DNA of 64,000 nt from Clavelina lepadiformis (taxonomy: Eukaryota > Chordata > Ascidiacea > Aplousobranchia > Clavelinidae): NCBI RefSeq assembly GCF_947623445.1, contig NC_135243.1, positions 4,032,501-4,096,500 on the forward strand. The letters run 5' to 3'. A program made the position numbers and the translations under genes. Under the pieces are notes generated by a model. The model was given only the letters and a program-made list of their open reading frames with translations. It made no database searches and was not told the DNA's origin. Positions 11,490 to 25,192 of the stretch are shown piece by piece (the stretch's first letter is position 1; the number at the start of each line of letters is the position of its first letter).

Positions 11490-12780
11490 AACTTACATAC
11501 TTAAAGTCAAGGAACTTATACTGCTGGTGAAAGTAAAAGCTAGGCTACAGCTCCCTAAGCTTAGTGCTGGCTGTGGAAGCAAAACTATAAGTCCAGTTAC
11601 CGGTACTTGCCTTATGACAAGAATACTTTCCCAGTACCTGAATTAATAGTATCTCTGTGTGGTTTTCATTCAAAAAAAGTTTCACCTGCAACTTAATCAC
11701 CTGCCAGTCATGTCGAAGTCTATTTAGTCCCGTTGAATATATTATCAGTATCACCCTCTGTACTACCAGTACAGTGTTACATTGGAATAAAATTCTAGTA
11801 AATGTTGAGTAAATTGTGATATAATACAATGTAGCATTAACGTCATAATAGGAAAACCGAAGACCTCACAAGAAATATATGCAGAATATATTAATCAATC
11901 CTCATCGTATAGTTCTACAAGTTGGTTCGTTTCTTGTACCAAGTGTCATTGTACCAAGTAATAGCATGTCATTGCAGAACGATGACACAACAGCAAGTTA
12001 ATTTTTTTGACGCGAGTGAAGACTATAAAAGTGAAACCAGCAAAAGGTTTTGGGTTTTTGATACAAAGTACAATCTAAAGTGTATTTTTGATTGATTTTG
12101 TAGGTTCTAACAACCATGGTGGTTGGCAAAATTGAATTTTAAAACTTACATTAATGCAATTATTGATGTTGGTAAATTTTATTGATTCCTACCAATGTTC
12201 TCGTGTGGACATAGTTGGTAATCTTAAATTTGTAAATAAAATCAAAATTTTGGTCACTTATACCAATTATCTTTTCGAGTGTGATGCCAGTTTTGAGGAA
12301 GTCAGACACCAGCGTTTACCTATATTTGTTTTACAAATGGACGTCATCACCGTAAGTAACATCAAGTTTTCGATGAATTTTCAGAAGAACTGCTTATATA
12401 AATACTTTTAAAGATGACAAAAAATTTATTAATTAATTAACATTAAACTTAAAAACGTACCTACGTAGGAGCCTAGGAGGAGTGGTAATTTCGAAACAAA
12501 ATTTTACCTAACCTTGAGCTGTGTTGCTTTTAATCTCTGCCTTTCTTATTGTAGCCTTCGGTAAGAGCAAATCAGAAATTTTGGAACGCAAGTGTGTGAA
12601 ATGTGATTAAAGATTTTTAGCAAACTGGTAACAATCAATGCCGACGTGTCTGTCTTCAGTTTTGTTGGTGAGGACAATTTGACTAATTCCGGACATTTGA
12701 AATACGTATGTACAATTTTTTTTATTCACATTTGCTTTAGATTATAGCACATCACGCATAAATAGTTCATCATGCGAATG
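11490..12780. other. Region without a recognised gene
   Basis: Bases 11,740-11,870 are a degraded direct copy of 8,530-8,640 (shared CAGTACAGTG...ACATTG and a GTCATAATA string). From 11,900 to 12,780 I see AT-rich sequence with no module landmark, no splice-consistent frame and no transposon ends. The frame at 12,154-12,411 has no copy elsewhere and no recognisable motif. Confidence 0.5.
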
Positions 12781-14424
12781 ACACAAACCGTGTAATGTTT
12801 AAACAACCATCAAGTAGACTGGACGTTTGTGTGAATGAAGGCACTACAAAAACGAATTGAAATTAAACACGCATCATATGCAAAACGTGGTCTAATGGCG
12901 GCAAAACACTTTAAAATACTTGATAATGTCCTACGCATATCAGGCACAGCAAACATAGCAATCACATGTTTTAAATCAGATTTTTTACAACAGACATCAA
13001 AGTCGGAAAACCGACAAATTTGGATGGCGGCAAACACAAAATGTCACAAAACGCTTCAGTTTCTGTACAAACTTTAACGCTCATCAAGTAAACAAACAAA
13101 TATGATGACGGGAAATACTTTGCGCATAAATACAGAGAACTAGCTGGTCTGGTAGCGGCAAACACTTAATACTTTCACAAAATCCCTGATAATGTCCTAT
13201 TCACAGCAGGTGCAGAAATCACACTTGATGTTGAGTAATACATATTAGGAATCAAATCACCAATAGAAGCAAAAACGGTCAACACTTGAGCTTCAGAAAG
13301 CAATGGGGCTAATATTTGACAGTCATAGGAGATTGAAACTGGCAATACGTGAAACTTTGTCGTTAGGGAACTTATGTCATGGGAACTTATGTCTTAGAGC
13401 AACTTATGTCATGGGAACAATAAGAAATTGAACATTGGGTAAATCTTACAGCTTAACTCATTGGAACAATACTCCATTATGGAACGAAAATTAAAAAAAA
13501 TATTGCAACATCAGATAATAGTGAAACATTAAAATGAAAAGAACTTATTGTTTTATGCTGGATTATGGAACAAAATGTAAACTGTTGGGAACAGTGCGTT
13601 ACTATAACAGCTGGGGCTGAAACTAAAGTATCAAACGCAATTGAAATAACTGGCAATTGTTGAATACTAATAGTGAATTATTCATAAAAGCACAAACAAA
13701 AGTTACCTGCTAGCGCACATACACTACCAGTGACAACGAAACAACCACCAACCAGCAAACAAATTAAAAGTTTCCATTAATTGGTGATCAGAGTAACTGC
13801 CATCGCCTAACACAAAGACGCTTCGAGGAAATTGAACTAGTTTGCTTCTACCCTCGGTTCGGTCGAAACGGCAGCAACATCCGCTTCTAAGTGACCTTAA
13901 ATAAAGACATTTAGATCATTCACAATCATTACAACAAATATTCATTTCAATCATTTTTCCCAAATCTGTATAAAGTTAAAAAAGGAAATCAACTTACGTC
14001 ATGTCGATTGAAAATACGGCAACTCAAAATCTAATCATGTCACCAAGATTTCTGTAAAAGTTAAATACGGAAGTTTTAGCTACGTGCACTTCATCCCTTA
14101 AAACGAAAACAGCACAACATCCAAACTTTACCAAATGGTTAAGTCAAAAAATCATTTTGTAACGCTACTTTTCTTAGAGATTCAAATCCGCTCCAATAAC
14201 TCTGAAACTAACTAAACCATCCGACTGACAAGCAATCACTCACTTGTAAAACTTTGACACATGCTGTCTTCATCAAAACAACCGAATTCAGAAGCGTGCA
14301 AAGTAGGCTTCGTCTTGCCAAAAACACTACTTTTAGTGTAACAGACATAGTTGAAGGAATTCAGAGAAACGCAATCAAACAACGTGGTTTGCCCCGGGCG
14401 TTAATTGGACACATGGAATGTTAC
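12780..14424 (-). repeat. Module 5 (minus)
   Basis: The head element is at 14,375-14,424. Block X is at about 14,005-14,060 and on the minus strand is flanked by TTTTACAG and GAC|GTAAGT. Block Y is at about 13,800-13,870, and the body carries GGCGGCAAACAC repeats. It is a direct copy of 17,780-19,280, sharing for instance GCAATCAC...CACCTGTA-like strings and GTGCAAAGTAGGC. Confidence 0.6.
14375..14424 (-). promoter_or_regulatory. Head element 5 (minus)
   Basis: Divergent copy: CAACGTGG, then CCGGGCGTTAATTGG, then ACATGGAATGTTA. It stands back to back with head element 6, about 1.1 kb away. Confidence 0.5.
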
Positions 14425-14639
14425 AATCAACCAAAATGAGTTCAGCAATTTAAGTTTTTGTACAAAAAGTTCATCAAAAGTTATAAAGTGCTGTGACACT
14501 GAACAAAAATGTGCATTGACGCAATGCTCAATTTTCAAGTTCAATAGGAATAATAAACAAAAGAAAAAATCCAGCAACACGCATTCTTCACATAAAAATA
14601 TCTTATCCAAATGACAGACATCTTAGAAATAAAAGGGCA

Positions 14640-15510
14640 TCTATATAAAGATGTTCCATTCAATTTAATGTCTATGCATTGACAAACCATTTTCTATAAG
14701 CCAACATAATCAAATTGTAGTACCCAAAATAATAAAAAAAATAAAAAAAATAAATTTATGAATTATTAACAACCGAACAAGCAACGAAGGGTAGTAATCT
14801 TCTTTAAAAAAAGAAAATTATCCTATAAACCTTACTTCAAACAGATTTGAATTTTACCGTTGTATACAGTAGTTGCTGACATGTACACTTTGCTCATATT
14901 TTTTCATCAATAATTATTATTAAATAGTAGTTAAATAAATAATTAAAATATTGTTAAATAAATAATTTTTAGATTATATAATTGACCTGATGTAAAAAGC
15001 TGAGGTTATAATTGGAATCAGTGCTCAAAAGGTAACCAAAAACACGTTTTACTTTTATTTCAGCAAAAATGATGCAGACCAATGTAATTAATATTAGATT
15101 GTCATGTTCTTTCAGTCTTCATTGTACCTTTGTTTCATAAATTAGTCGCTTAAAGAAAATTAAAGAATCGATAGATTTTAAATCAAGGATTTAATTTTGA
15201 AAAAATTGAAATGTTTTTCAGCAATCATTGAGCTATACATTGTAGTTCAAATTGCAAAGATTAAAACAATCTCTATTGTCCTAAAAATATTAGTTTTAAA
15301 TGATATATGGTCTACGAACATGAAGCAAGCCCTACAGTTATATGTTTTTGTTGTGTGTTTTATGATTTGTATTCTCAGTTGATGATATTTGTTTCCTTTC
15401 CATTTCACATAATTTGTCATTTCAGCATTACTGCAATGAACGGATATTTTGTTGTCATTCGCTCAATGTTTAGTACCGGGCGTGCAATATCTCTCATTAT
15501 TTTGCTTGAT
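14640..15510. other. AT-rich spacer between back-to-back modules
   Basis: This is the divergent spacer between head elements 5 and 6. It is very AT-rich (TAAATAAATAATTA-type runs near 14,920-14,975). No gene, repeat end or RNA gene is recognised. Confidence 0.5.
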
Positions 15511-15558
15511 GAAAATTCCACGCGTTTGTTCGATGCCGCCGGCAATCCACGTTAACTG
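15511..15558 (+). promoter_or_regulatory. Head element 6 (plus)
   Basis: Good copy of the right half: TTCCACGCGTTTG, then TTCGATGCCGCCGGCAATCC, then ACGTTAACTGG. The left half has drifted. Confidence 0.6.
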
Positions 15559-17700
15559 GCTTCATTCTCGTATTTTCTCTCTCGATTGTTATAAACTTTA
15601 GAATGTATCTTGTGTAGTTTTTATTGTTAGTCGCTTTTTACGGAGAAAACAATGTTTTTTTGTTAGCACTGGACGAAATTTGTTGCAGTTAGAAGGAAAA
15701 CAGTTTGAGAAAAATTGAGTATTACAAGACGTTCGGCTTTTAGCTGCTGTAGTTGTTGCTAGGTTCAGATTATTTGGTGTAACTAAAACTAAACATTCCT
15801 CGATTAGGTTTTGTGTGAAAGCAAAAATTAACTAAGTTGCGATTAAACAATTAACAAATACCAAATTTACAGAACGTTGGTGAAGTAATGAAATATTATA
15901 CTGCCAGCTTAAACGCTGTATAGTAGTGTATTTCATTCTGAACGATGTTCAACGAATTTCACAGCTGAAATGCGTCTCTCTTTCACACTGATAAAGATGA
16001 CCTCCTTGAAAAGATTGCAATCGTCAAAGGTCACCAAGATGAATTGTGATTCGATGATGCAAAACCAGATGAGCTGTAAGTCTTAGCCGTGGAGATAGAA
16101 TGATTGAAACTACAAGTTCAATATTTTTTAAAGATGGATTTAACGAAAAACCGTTTTTGTAGCGAATCTGAGTATTGGAGCGAACTTGTTGGAATTCTAC
16201 GTTTGGAGCAAGAAACACCAGTTTCCTCATCACCAGCTTACCCAACCTTCCATTGCTGATTGGTTGTGTGTGTGTTGAATATTTTTTGTGCTAGTTTTTT
16301 CCCACACAGTATGAGACCTGTAGTTCAGTATTGTTAGCAATCCGTCCAAAATTGTTTAAATTTCATTCTTGGAAAAGATGCTTGAAAGTCCTAAGCAGCC
16401 ATCAGATACATTGTTTCCGTTTGATTAACTTCTTTATTGCTAAAAAAAGCCGCTTACACAGACACAAGGCAGTCTTTAACGACGTTTAATACTGTAAGGA
16501 ATCAAACAATTGCCGTCTTCAAAACAAAATAATTTGTAGTTAATGTGCGTTTATATAATTGTTCCGTGTAGTTTGATTTCAGCGTACATTTGACCAGTAA
16601 GGGGTAAAGCGTCCATCGCTTGCTCGCTTTTTTGCGGCATATTCAGTGAAGACGTGATTGTTACTCACCTGCAATTTGTAGCGATTTGGTATTGGTGGTA
16701 GATTTATTTAAATTGTCTGACAGGCCGATCTAAAAGTTTCAGCATTTTTAAATAATTCATTAGAGTTAAATAAAGATGCCATATGGTGGATGGGCGGGTG
16801 TTTATGTATACTAATTTAGTCAAGCAAATTTAGTGTTTGTATGTTGCAAATTTGTAAATATTCTCAAGTATAAGCCGCCAACGCAGAAGCAAATATTTGT
16901 TTTGGTTGTGCTTTTGCATAAGTTTTGGTTCATCGTTTACTGTCAAGCCTCGTATACTTCCGACAAATGTAAGAAAATAAAATGATTGTATGTAAAGTAA
17001 AATGGCTGTAAAGTGTTACAGTTGATGGTGATTGTTTCATTATTAGTGCATTAAACGCTGGAAATATGGGAATTAATTTTTACTGAAAAAAAATAACGAA
17101 CAATTTACCAGTGTAATTGATTTTCACTAGTTGGCGTTACTGGAACTCGTGAATTCTAAATTAATATTTGATAAATAGTTTCTTTGTTCAGGCATGGCGA
17201 GGTAAATTATTAATATGTATTAATATTAATATCAGTTTGCATTAATATGTAACTATAGACTCCTGACACCAAGATAATTTTGCGAATGGCTTTTAGTAGC
17301 AAGAGTAGTAGTAGTAGTAGTAAGATTAGCTGCTAGTCGGTAACAACCATATTACATAAATATTCCAACGTGTTTTACGTGACAATCGTTGAGACGTTTT
17401 CATCTAATCTAGTTTTTCGTCAGTAACGAACATCATTTAAAATAAAAAACTGATTTCAAGATCATGTTTCAAAGCGGCAGATTCTCCAAACAACCAAATT
17501 TTACGAACTTTGCTGTAGTAAGGTGATAAAGACAGTTTAAAATAATATTCGCAGATTTTTCGGTCGCCACTTAAAGTAAGCCGGTGTCAAGTTATTGTAA
17601 GTCAAACGATTGTTCTTGTTTCAACTAATTTGTTAATAAATTGCGACTTTGAGTCAACCTACTTTTGTGTCCTGTCCACCTTTCTTTAGAATTTTTTTAC
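15511..17700 (+). repeat. Module 6 (plus), convergent with module 7
   Basis: Block X at about 15,875-16,072 starts GAACGTTGGTGAAGTAATGA and ends in AGCT|GTAAGT at 16,073. The string GAAAAGATTGCAATCGTCAA in it matches the same block in other modules. No clear block Y is visible. The body around 16,870-17,060 matches the region 41,530-41,660. An AGT microsatellite lies at about 17,303-17,330. Confidence 0.5.
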
Positions 17701-17779
17701 TATAAATAAAAACCTGTTGGCAATGACAAACCAATTGGCACCAGCATAATGTTATTTTTCAAACACATTATATCAAGCT

Positions 17780-19280
17780 TCATATACAACGTACAAATTT
17801 TAAACGTCCATCAAGCAAACTAGACAACATCCGTTTTTATGATGAAGGCATAAACTGTTATTCAACGCACATCAAATAAAGTTTCGATGGCGGCCAACGT
17901 TTGAATGTGAATATTACACGTTAATCCATAGAGAAATAATTATTTGCATTTAAGGCTAAAGCACTGGAATTATATTACAGATTCGCGGAAAAAACTTTAT
18001 AGTTTGTATAACCTGTAACGCACATCAAGCAACAAGCACAAATATGATGGCGGCAAATAATTCGTAACAAGCAAGTTCAATACTTCAATATCTGCTACGG
18101 ACAGCAGGCTTAGAATTTATATCCGAAGGTGAGTAATACACATTAGGAATCAAAATCAATTGAAACAAAACGGTCAATTCTTGAGCTTTAGGAACTAATG
18201 GACGGGGGTTATTATTACATAATATTTGACTGTCATGCGAGATGAAACTGTAATACGTGGAACTGTTAGGAACATGAGAACTTGAAAAATATGCAACGAA
18301 AATTGAAACTACCATTACTGAAACATTAATGACTGGAACTTGTCTGTTTTGGATCTTTAGGGAAATTTGATGGGATGCTAATTATAGAACAAACGTGAAA
18401 CTGTTAATGCCTGAGAAACTTTGTGAAATGGATCTTTTTTATGGTTGGAACTTAGGTCAACATTGAAACTTTTTCATAAATAGGGTTCAAAAATAAAACG
18501 CAGCGTAAGCAATTGATGTAAATCCCCAATAGTTGAATACGGACATCCGGCACAAACAAGTTACCTGATGGTGCACACACAGAAGCAATGACTACGAAAC
18601 AACCATCCAGCAGTTTCCATAGATTGGTGATAAGAGTAACTACCATCGCCCTGCAATTAAAAGATGGTTCGAGGTAATTGAACCAGTTTATGCTTCTACC
18701 TCGGGTTCGTTCGAAATGGTAGCAACATCGGCTTCTTTTAAGTGACCTGAAAGAGACATTTTAACACAACAATCACAATCACTACCAACAAATACATGCT
18801 TCTATCACAATTGCCAAAATCTGTACAAAGGTTACGATAAATACGAAATAGTAAGTTTTAACTCACGTCACGCCGATTGGAAAGGCAGCTAAAAACTCAT
18901 CATTTCACCGACATTGTTCTGTAAGAGTTAACCGAGTTAAAGTTGTGTGCAACCAGCGGTTAATGTTAAAATCTTTTTTAAAGCCAACATCCATGCTTTA
19001 GTCATTTGTAAAAGTGATTGAACTCATTTTTGTAAACCTGCTTTTACAAGTTTACCCTGAAACTAACTAAACCATCCAACAAACAAGCAATCACCCACCT
19101 GTACAACTTTGACACAAGCTGTTTTCATCAAACCTCTCAAATTCAGAAACGTGCAAAGTAGGCACCTTTTTGCCTAACTACCCTTTATAGTGTAACACAC
19201 GTAGCCGAAAGAATCCAGAAAAGTGCAATTAATCAACGTGGTATCCGCGGGCGTCAATTGGACGTATGTAATCTTACAAT
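17780..19280 (-). repeat. Module 7 (minus)
   Basis: This is a direct duplicate of module 5. The head element is at 19,227-19,280. Block X is at about 18,850-18,925, with minus-strand TTACAG before it and GTGAC|GTGAGT after it. Block Y is at about 18,610-18,750, followed by GATGGCGGC-bearing body. It is convergent with module 6, making a roughly 3.8-kb two-headed unit. Confidence 0.6.
19227..19280 (-). promoter_or_regulatory. Head element 7 (minus), degenerate
   Basis: Degraded copy recognised by position and by AATTAATCAACGTGG plus a CCGCGGGCG centre. The distal half is drifted. Confidence 0.4.
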
Positions 19281-20686
19281 GAACCAAAGTGAGCTCAGCA
19301 ATTTAAGTGTTTGTACAAAAAGTTTAAAAAACAAATAAAGTGTTTGGACATTGAACAGCAAAGCGCGTTGATACAATGATCATTTATCAAATTTCATAGT
19401 GAAAAAAATTAACAAACTAAAAAAAGGAAAAAACATAAAATATTAAAAATACATTATCTAAATAAACTTCGAATAATTTTTATTTAATTGCATTCATTGA
19501 AAATAATGCTGGTGAATTAGCATACCATTCTCCAAGACAACGTAATCGAATTAAAATATATACGTTAATAACTTCCGGGCCAGCAACTGAAATGATAACT
19601 TTTTTTAAACTAAAATTCAAATTTAACCATATTTAAATTTTATAAGTACTGTACACACAAGTTACTTGTTCCTTGAATTTTCCGCAAGTGAAAACAGATT
19701 ATTCTAATCAAAGTTAGGAATCATTTTTTTAACAAGACATGAAATTTTTTGCATCTACACGCGAAGGCGTAACTTGTGAAAGAAGATAAAAAGGCTTTTC
19801 TGGCCACTCATATTTCAAGAAAAATTTTCAATAGTTTTACTTCAACTGAATAAATTTGACGTTATTTTGGTAAAGGCGACTTTTGCGGTCAATTTGATGT
19901 TTCTTTAAATAGAAATAATATGCAATTTACCTTTTAATAGAACTAGAAATATTTTGTATTTTTTAAGCATGAGTTTTTTTATTTTACTTTTTTATATTTT
20001 ACGTATTTTACTACTTTATACTTGCATTAAATCCGTTTTGCTTTTAGTGTTTGACCCGGAAGATCACCTTTGTGATCACATCACCTCGCAACAATTTGCT
20101 TCGTAGCTTTCCTCCTTTTGCGGTTGTTACAAAAAGCTTTCTTATTTCTTACGACTAGTAATAACAAACGCATATGCTGTTATATAATATTCATAAAAAT
20201 TTCGTTAACTTATTTACTAGTCATTAGTAGTGTGACTTGTACAGATTCAGTAACCATTTAAGATGTATAACATGTCGCTTTGACGCAAATGCTTTATAAA
20301 ACAAGTTATTAATTTACTTGGTATCCTGTTTAGGCCAGTTAAAAAATTTCATATCTGCGCACAGAAGATTACAAACAGTCTTTTATTGCAGCATCGAGTT
20401 AGTTTTCTCCCTTTTTTCGGTTTTCATTGTGAGTTTGCTTTGTGAATACCCTTGCAAACATTCACCAGAGCACAGCAATTTAATCACGGTTATTTAAGTT
20501 TAACATTTGTTCTACATCTTTTGTAAACTTCAAGTAACGTATGATAAATATTTTATTTGTGTTTGCATTTGAGAAAAACGAATTTTGCCTTTCATCAATT
20601 TCCTTTAATATGCTTTTTCGTTTTGTTGAAATTAACTTAATTACTTCGGGCCAGGCGTGTTAATTGTTTCATCTCTTTGCTTGAGT
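19281..20686. other. Spacer between back-to-back modules
   Basis: The spacer is AT-rich with long T runs around 19,980-20,040. No open frame above background, RNA gene or transposon end is seen. Confidence 0.45.
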
Positions 20687-22320
20687 TTAACATTCCACGT
20701 GTTCATATCATGCCGTACCTCCTGAATCCTGTACCTGAAACCTGCACCTCCTGAACCATTTTTTAAATGAAGCAATACGAATGTTTTTCTCCAAATAGTT
20801 CCAACGTATTCTATTCCTTGCGTCATAGTATACTCTTTGCATAAACTTAACTCACCTGAGACGAATAAGACATTAAACCTCTTCTTTTATTCAGTGTTTG
20901 GTGAAGTGATTCTATGATTCTAAGAACTCAAATTATGATTATGATTGCAAAAGTAAATGGATATAGTGAACCAGCTTGGAAAATTACATATTTATTTAAA
21001 ATTGTGTTACTTATCAGCAGATTATCCCAAGCTTTGACTTCCAGGCAACTTTTAAACACCAGCTTGTCAATGGCCTAACATGCCTGTGTATTTGTTAACA
21101 TAACTTTTTCGCCTTACAAACTTAATATACTGATTCATGACACAACCATAATGACTTTGTGACTATGTCTTAGTCAGTAAAGAATACAATTTCCAAAACA
21201 ACAATAGTGTTAATATAAACAGATTCTTCGGACAATCCACTTACCAATTTTTGTTGAAATAAGCTCTACTAAGGTGATAAACTTCATTTAAGGAGAAAGT
21301 TATTATTCAATATTTTTTGATTTTCGTTATTATAATGGCGGTGTAAGAGTTTCTCTGAAGCACTGACAAACAGAAAGTTTGCTAATAGTAGGAAAATACA
21401 TTTGCTAATAGTAGGAATAGCTAATAGTAAGTGAGTAGGAAGTCACAATCGGTAATAGTGGTTTGGAAACCGCTGTAATTTTGAAGTAATACAGATATTC
21501 TATTGACATTCGCACTCCACGCATATTTTCGCAAATCATTTCCATCAAGAACGAATTTTAACAACAAGAAAAAACAAACGTTTTAAATCACTTATACATT
21601 GCATAAAAAACGTTAAAAATGCCAACAAAATAAAAAAAGATCTCATGTTCAGTAGATGTTCTGAATTGAAAGAGAAAAGTCGTAGCCTCGTTTTTATTCA
21701 AACCCAATTAAAATCACCATAAAACTTTCTTGCTTCACATAATTTAGTATGTCCTGACCCTGTAAAGGGAAACAAACTTATTCAATATCCAAGAAGCTGA
21801 AACTTTCAACAATTTCCATCAAAGCTTTGAAGAAATGCTTTATCAATCTGAGCTTGTTATGCAAAAGACCGAGTAAAACGCGAGTTGATCCCAGGTGTTA
21901 TTCATCTTGTTAAAAGCAGCTTGAAAGAAGGAAAATAGAGTCTTAATTTATATAAAAGCATTTTTTAAACAAAGTAGCGGGTATATTCCAGAATTCAAGC
22001 ATATGATTTAAAAACGATTGAATCTCGATTTGAACAATTGTTTTTTTCGCTTAAGACGATAACATGTTTATTTGTTGCAGGGTTGTATGTGATTAACCTA
22101 TAAATGTTGATTTGCTAAATTTGATTTGGAGGATGATTTCTCAAGGTGTACATTAACTAATATGGAACACTTTAATAACGATGATTGGAAATTTGTGCAG
22201 ATGGAATTCTTTTGTGAGTAGTTTGCGTTTCATGATTTTTTTTTGAATTTTTTCCCTCTTTTATTGTGAAATTTAAAAATTAAGGATTGCATAAATAACA
22301 TTTTTATTGAATTCACTTTA
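20640..22320 (+). repeat. Module 8 (plus), degraded
   Basis: A block X remnant (TTGGTGAAGTGATTCTATGA) lies at about 20,898. Bases 20,640-20,900 recur reversed at 42,165-42,290, and 21,020-21,080 (CACCAGCTTGTCAATGGCC) matches 30,985-31,020 and the reversed stretch near 41,745. From about 21,100 to 22,320 no landmark or gene is seen. Confidence 0.45.
20687..20730 (+). promoter_or_regulatory. Head element 8 (plus), partial
   Basis: The left half is intact (GTTTAACATTCCACGTGTTC) with its extended upstream flank from 20,650 (CCAGGCGTGTTAATTG). The right half is replaced by CACCTCCTGAA repeats. Confidence 0.5.
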
Positions 22321-22325
22321 ATTGA

Positions 22326-22379
22326 TTTTAACATTCCACACGTCCATGTGACGCCGAAGGCAGACCACGTTGATTAATT
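22326..22379 (+). promoter_or_regulatory. Head element 9 (plus)
   Basis: TTTTAACATTCCACACGTCC, then ATGTGACGCC, then CCACGTTGATTAATTC. A TATA-like TCTATATAAAG lies near 22,415, as in head element 1. Confidence 0.6.
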
Positions 22380-24510
22380 CGGATCTTTTTAAAATTCTTT
22401 CGAACACGTGTTATTCTATATAAAGTGATTTCACAGATAAACAGACAAAAAGACGGATTTTTATCACTTGAATTCAGCAGGTGTCAAGGTATTGCAGGTT
22501 AAGTAGTGAAACGACTATTGCACAGATGAAGTCATTTTCGCTTCACTTCCATTCTGTTTGAGTGACTTGTTCATAAATTCCGAATTTAGGAATTTGCAGT
22601 GTTCGAGCTTGGAGCGATAGTGTGGAAAGGGCAGCTTACTATAATGACTACTGTTTCTATACCGTCAATGAATGTTACGAGGCTTTCCGATATCGCTGAT
22701 TACATATAAAATGCACATAAAGGTTTTGTTGTAACTTGACGATATTACTTCACAAAATGATGGGAATATGGTTTGATTGCTTTTAACTGATTTGCTAATA
22801 AATAGCTGAATATACGCTAACATCCTCGTTTTTACTTTACCAGAGCAATATTGGTGAAGTGATGATAATTTCCATACAGTAGAAGTCCAGTGAATTTCAC
22901 AGCTGCAAAGCCTCTTCCACACTGGTAAAGGTGACTTTTGAAAAGAGTGCAATCGTCAAAGGTCACCGTGATGAATCCTGTCGCGATGATGCAACAGTGT
23001 CCAGTGGGGAACGGGTTCTACAAACAGCGAGAGTTGTGAATTAATGAGGAAGTATAATGGCGAGTTGAATTGCAGTTCTGCTTTCAAACTTTGAATTTAA
23101 TATAAACACTATACTTGTGGTTTGACATCACGTAATTACTTTGTTTTCGTTCCCAAAGCAGATTTTTAAGCAAGCCTGATCGATTTGAGGGTAGAAGCGA
23201 CCTTGTTCAATTTCCTCGCAAACCGTTTTGGAGCCTGATCACCAATTCATAAAAAGAAACAAAACCTTCACGTTTGGTTAGGTTGTTGATGGCTGATTCG
23301 TATGGGTGGTTTCATCTTGGTGTTAGTTGTAATGGTTGATTCTCCAAGGAAAATAGTTCCAGTATTTTCAGCAATTCACTATGGAATTGTTACGAAAATG
23401 CCACCTGTAAAAAATGTTGTCCATTTTTAAGTGTCGTTTTCTGTCCTTGCATGGGTGTTACTTTTATTTTAACTGTTGGGCAAATACTGCCCACAAAGAC
23501 TTTTCATATAAGTTCAAGTATTTTTAGCAATCATATATTGATTTTGCTCAAATACCAACCTGTGATACGTATCGGTGTTTTAATTTTGCGGATAATTGTA
23601 TATAGTTGCTGTCATCCGCCACTGTTCATTAACTGCTTGTACATAATATTTTCATGTATTTAATATTTCATAACCACCTGTGTCTCCAGCCATCTTACGA
23701 TCTTTCCTTTGCTTAAGTATTCACTGCCACCACAAGAAAACGCTTGTGATTATGTACGTTATTTGTTAATAGTAAAAGTTTGCCGCCATCAGGATAAATA
23801 TTACCTTTGTACTTGCTGTGGGTTAAAAATTAAACAACTATCATCAAGAATTTTCAAGAGTGCTTAAACTGTTTTGCCGTCGTCATAACATAACTTTTCC
23901 ATACTGTGATTGATGCGCGTTTAATATTTGTAAATACTTACCAACTGTCAGCCAACTGCTGTTCAGTTTGTGTTAAATTGTGCAAGTTTCTGCCTCCAGG
24001 TAAAGACCGAATCCTTTTACTTGCTGTGAGTTTGAATAAAATCACCGTCAGCAGATTTCCTGTTATTGGTTGATGCGATTTGGAAGTACTTCTACAATAT
24101 GTTGCTGTAGTCTATAAACACACACTAACCATTTTCGTTTTCAATGGTAACCAGCAAGTAATTAACATTGTTACAGAAATTTACTAAATTAATTACAGTT
24201 TTCATTTTGCTTTTTGGAATAGTGTCAAAAGTATTATATAACATTACCAGTTGCCAATCGGCATTTTCTTCATTCTCTGGTTCTTGCTTGAGCAGGTTAT
24301 CGCATATATTGATCATTGTAGCAAGTATTACGTTTCTACTAATCACTATTGAGGTATGTCGCTGTTCGTATCACCACAGCAGTAGCTCCATAATACGAAA
24401 ATTTCAAGGTCGTCCGCCACTTTCCATTTTAACTGCTTGTACATAATATTTTCATGTATTTAATATTTCACAACCACCTGTGTCTCCAGCCATCTTACAA
24501 TCTTTCCTTT
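22326..24510 (+). repeat. Module 9 (plus)
   Basis: Block X is at about 22,853-23,010 (ATATTGGTGAAGTGATGA, then the GTGCAATCGTCAAAGGTCAC string). Block Y is at about 23,165-23,255 (GAGGGTAGAAGCGACCTTG). The body includes a tandem duplication: 23,620-23,716 recurs almost exactly at 24,415-24,513. It is similar in reverse to module 14 (43,340-45,008). Confidence 0.6.
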
Positions 24511-25141
24511 GCTTATAGACCTAACCAATGCAAGACTTTCGTGCAACGAATTTAAGTTTACTTATAAAAAAGTATATATACTTACCTAAATGTTTTTTCC
24601 ATACGAGGTGTCCTGTTTATATTTGGCCCGAATACCAACAATTTATCACAGGGTTTTCGTATTATGACGTCAATATTGCATTGTATTATGTCACAATCAA
24701 ATCTAAATAATTCTCTTTTAGCGGCATGTTTTCAGCATCAAAAGTTAAAATAACTGCTAAGTATAATAATTAAAACTTCTTTTTCTATCATATTATACTG
24801 ACTACTTTTCTTTGCAGTAAATTCAACTTGTACTAGCGCTTGCATCTCCCATTAAGGTCACTTTGAATTTCACATAAAAAGGGTTTCTTGTTTCAAAAGG
24901 GAATTATTTTGCTTAAATTAATTGTAAAATGATTTTGGCAATTTTTTTCATTTTTCAAATATTTAATTCAGGCCCCATTTATTCCAATTTTTATTTAACC
25001 GCAAGTTTAAGACGGGCAGTCGCCAGAAAAAGTCAAACTTTTCTTTTTGTCAATTGTGCGTCAATGAAATCATACATTTTGTTGCCATGAATTTGATTGC
25101 TTTGGACCAGACGTGTTATTTGTGTCATCACTTTGCTTAAT

Positions 25142-25192
25142 TATAACATTCCACGCGTCCATGTGATACCGCCGGCAAGCTACGTTAATTGG
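25142..25192 (+). promoter_or_regulatory. Head element 10 (plus)
   Basis: Near-consensus copy: ATAACATTCCACGCGTCC, then ATGTGATACCGCCGGCAAG, then CTACGTTAATTGG. The conserved upstream flank (CCAGACGTGTTATTTGTG) starts at 25,108. Confidence 0.65.

Noticed and set aside
24168-24446. A 92-codon frame and its antisense partner at 24,125-24,346
   Set aside because: It is unique to one module body, has no family match and spans a duplicated non-coding segment.
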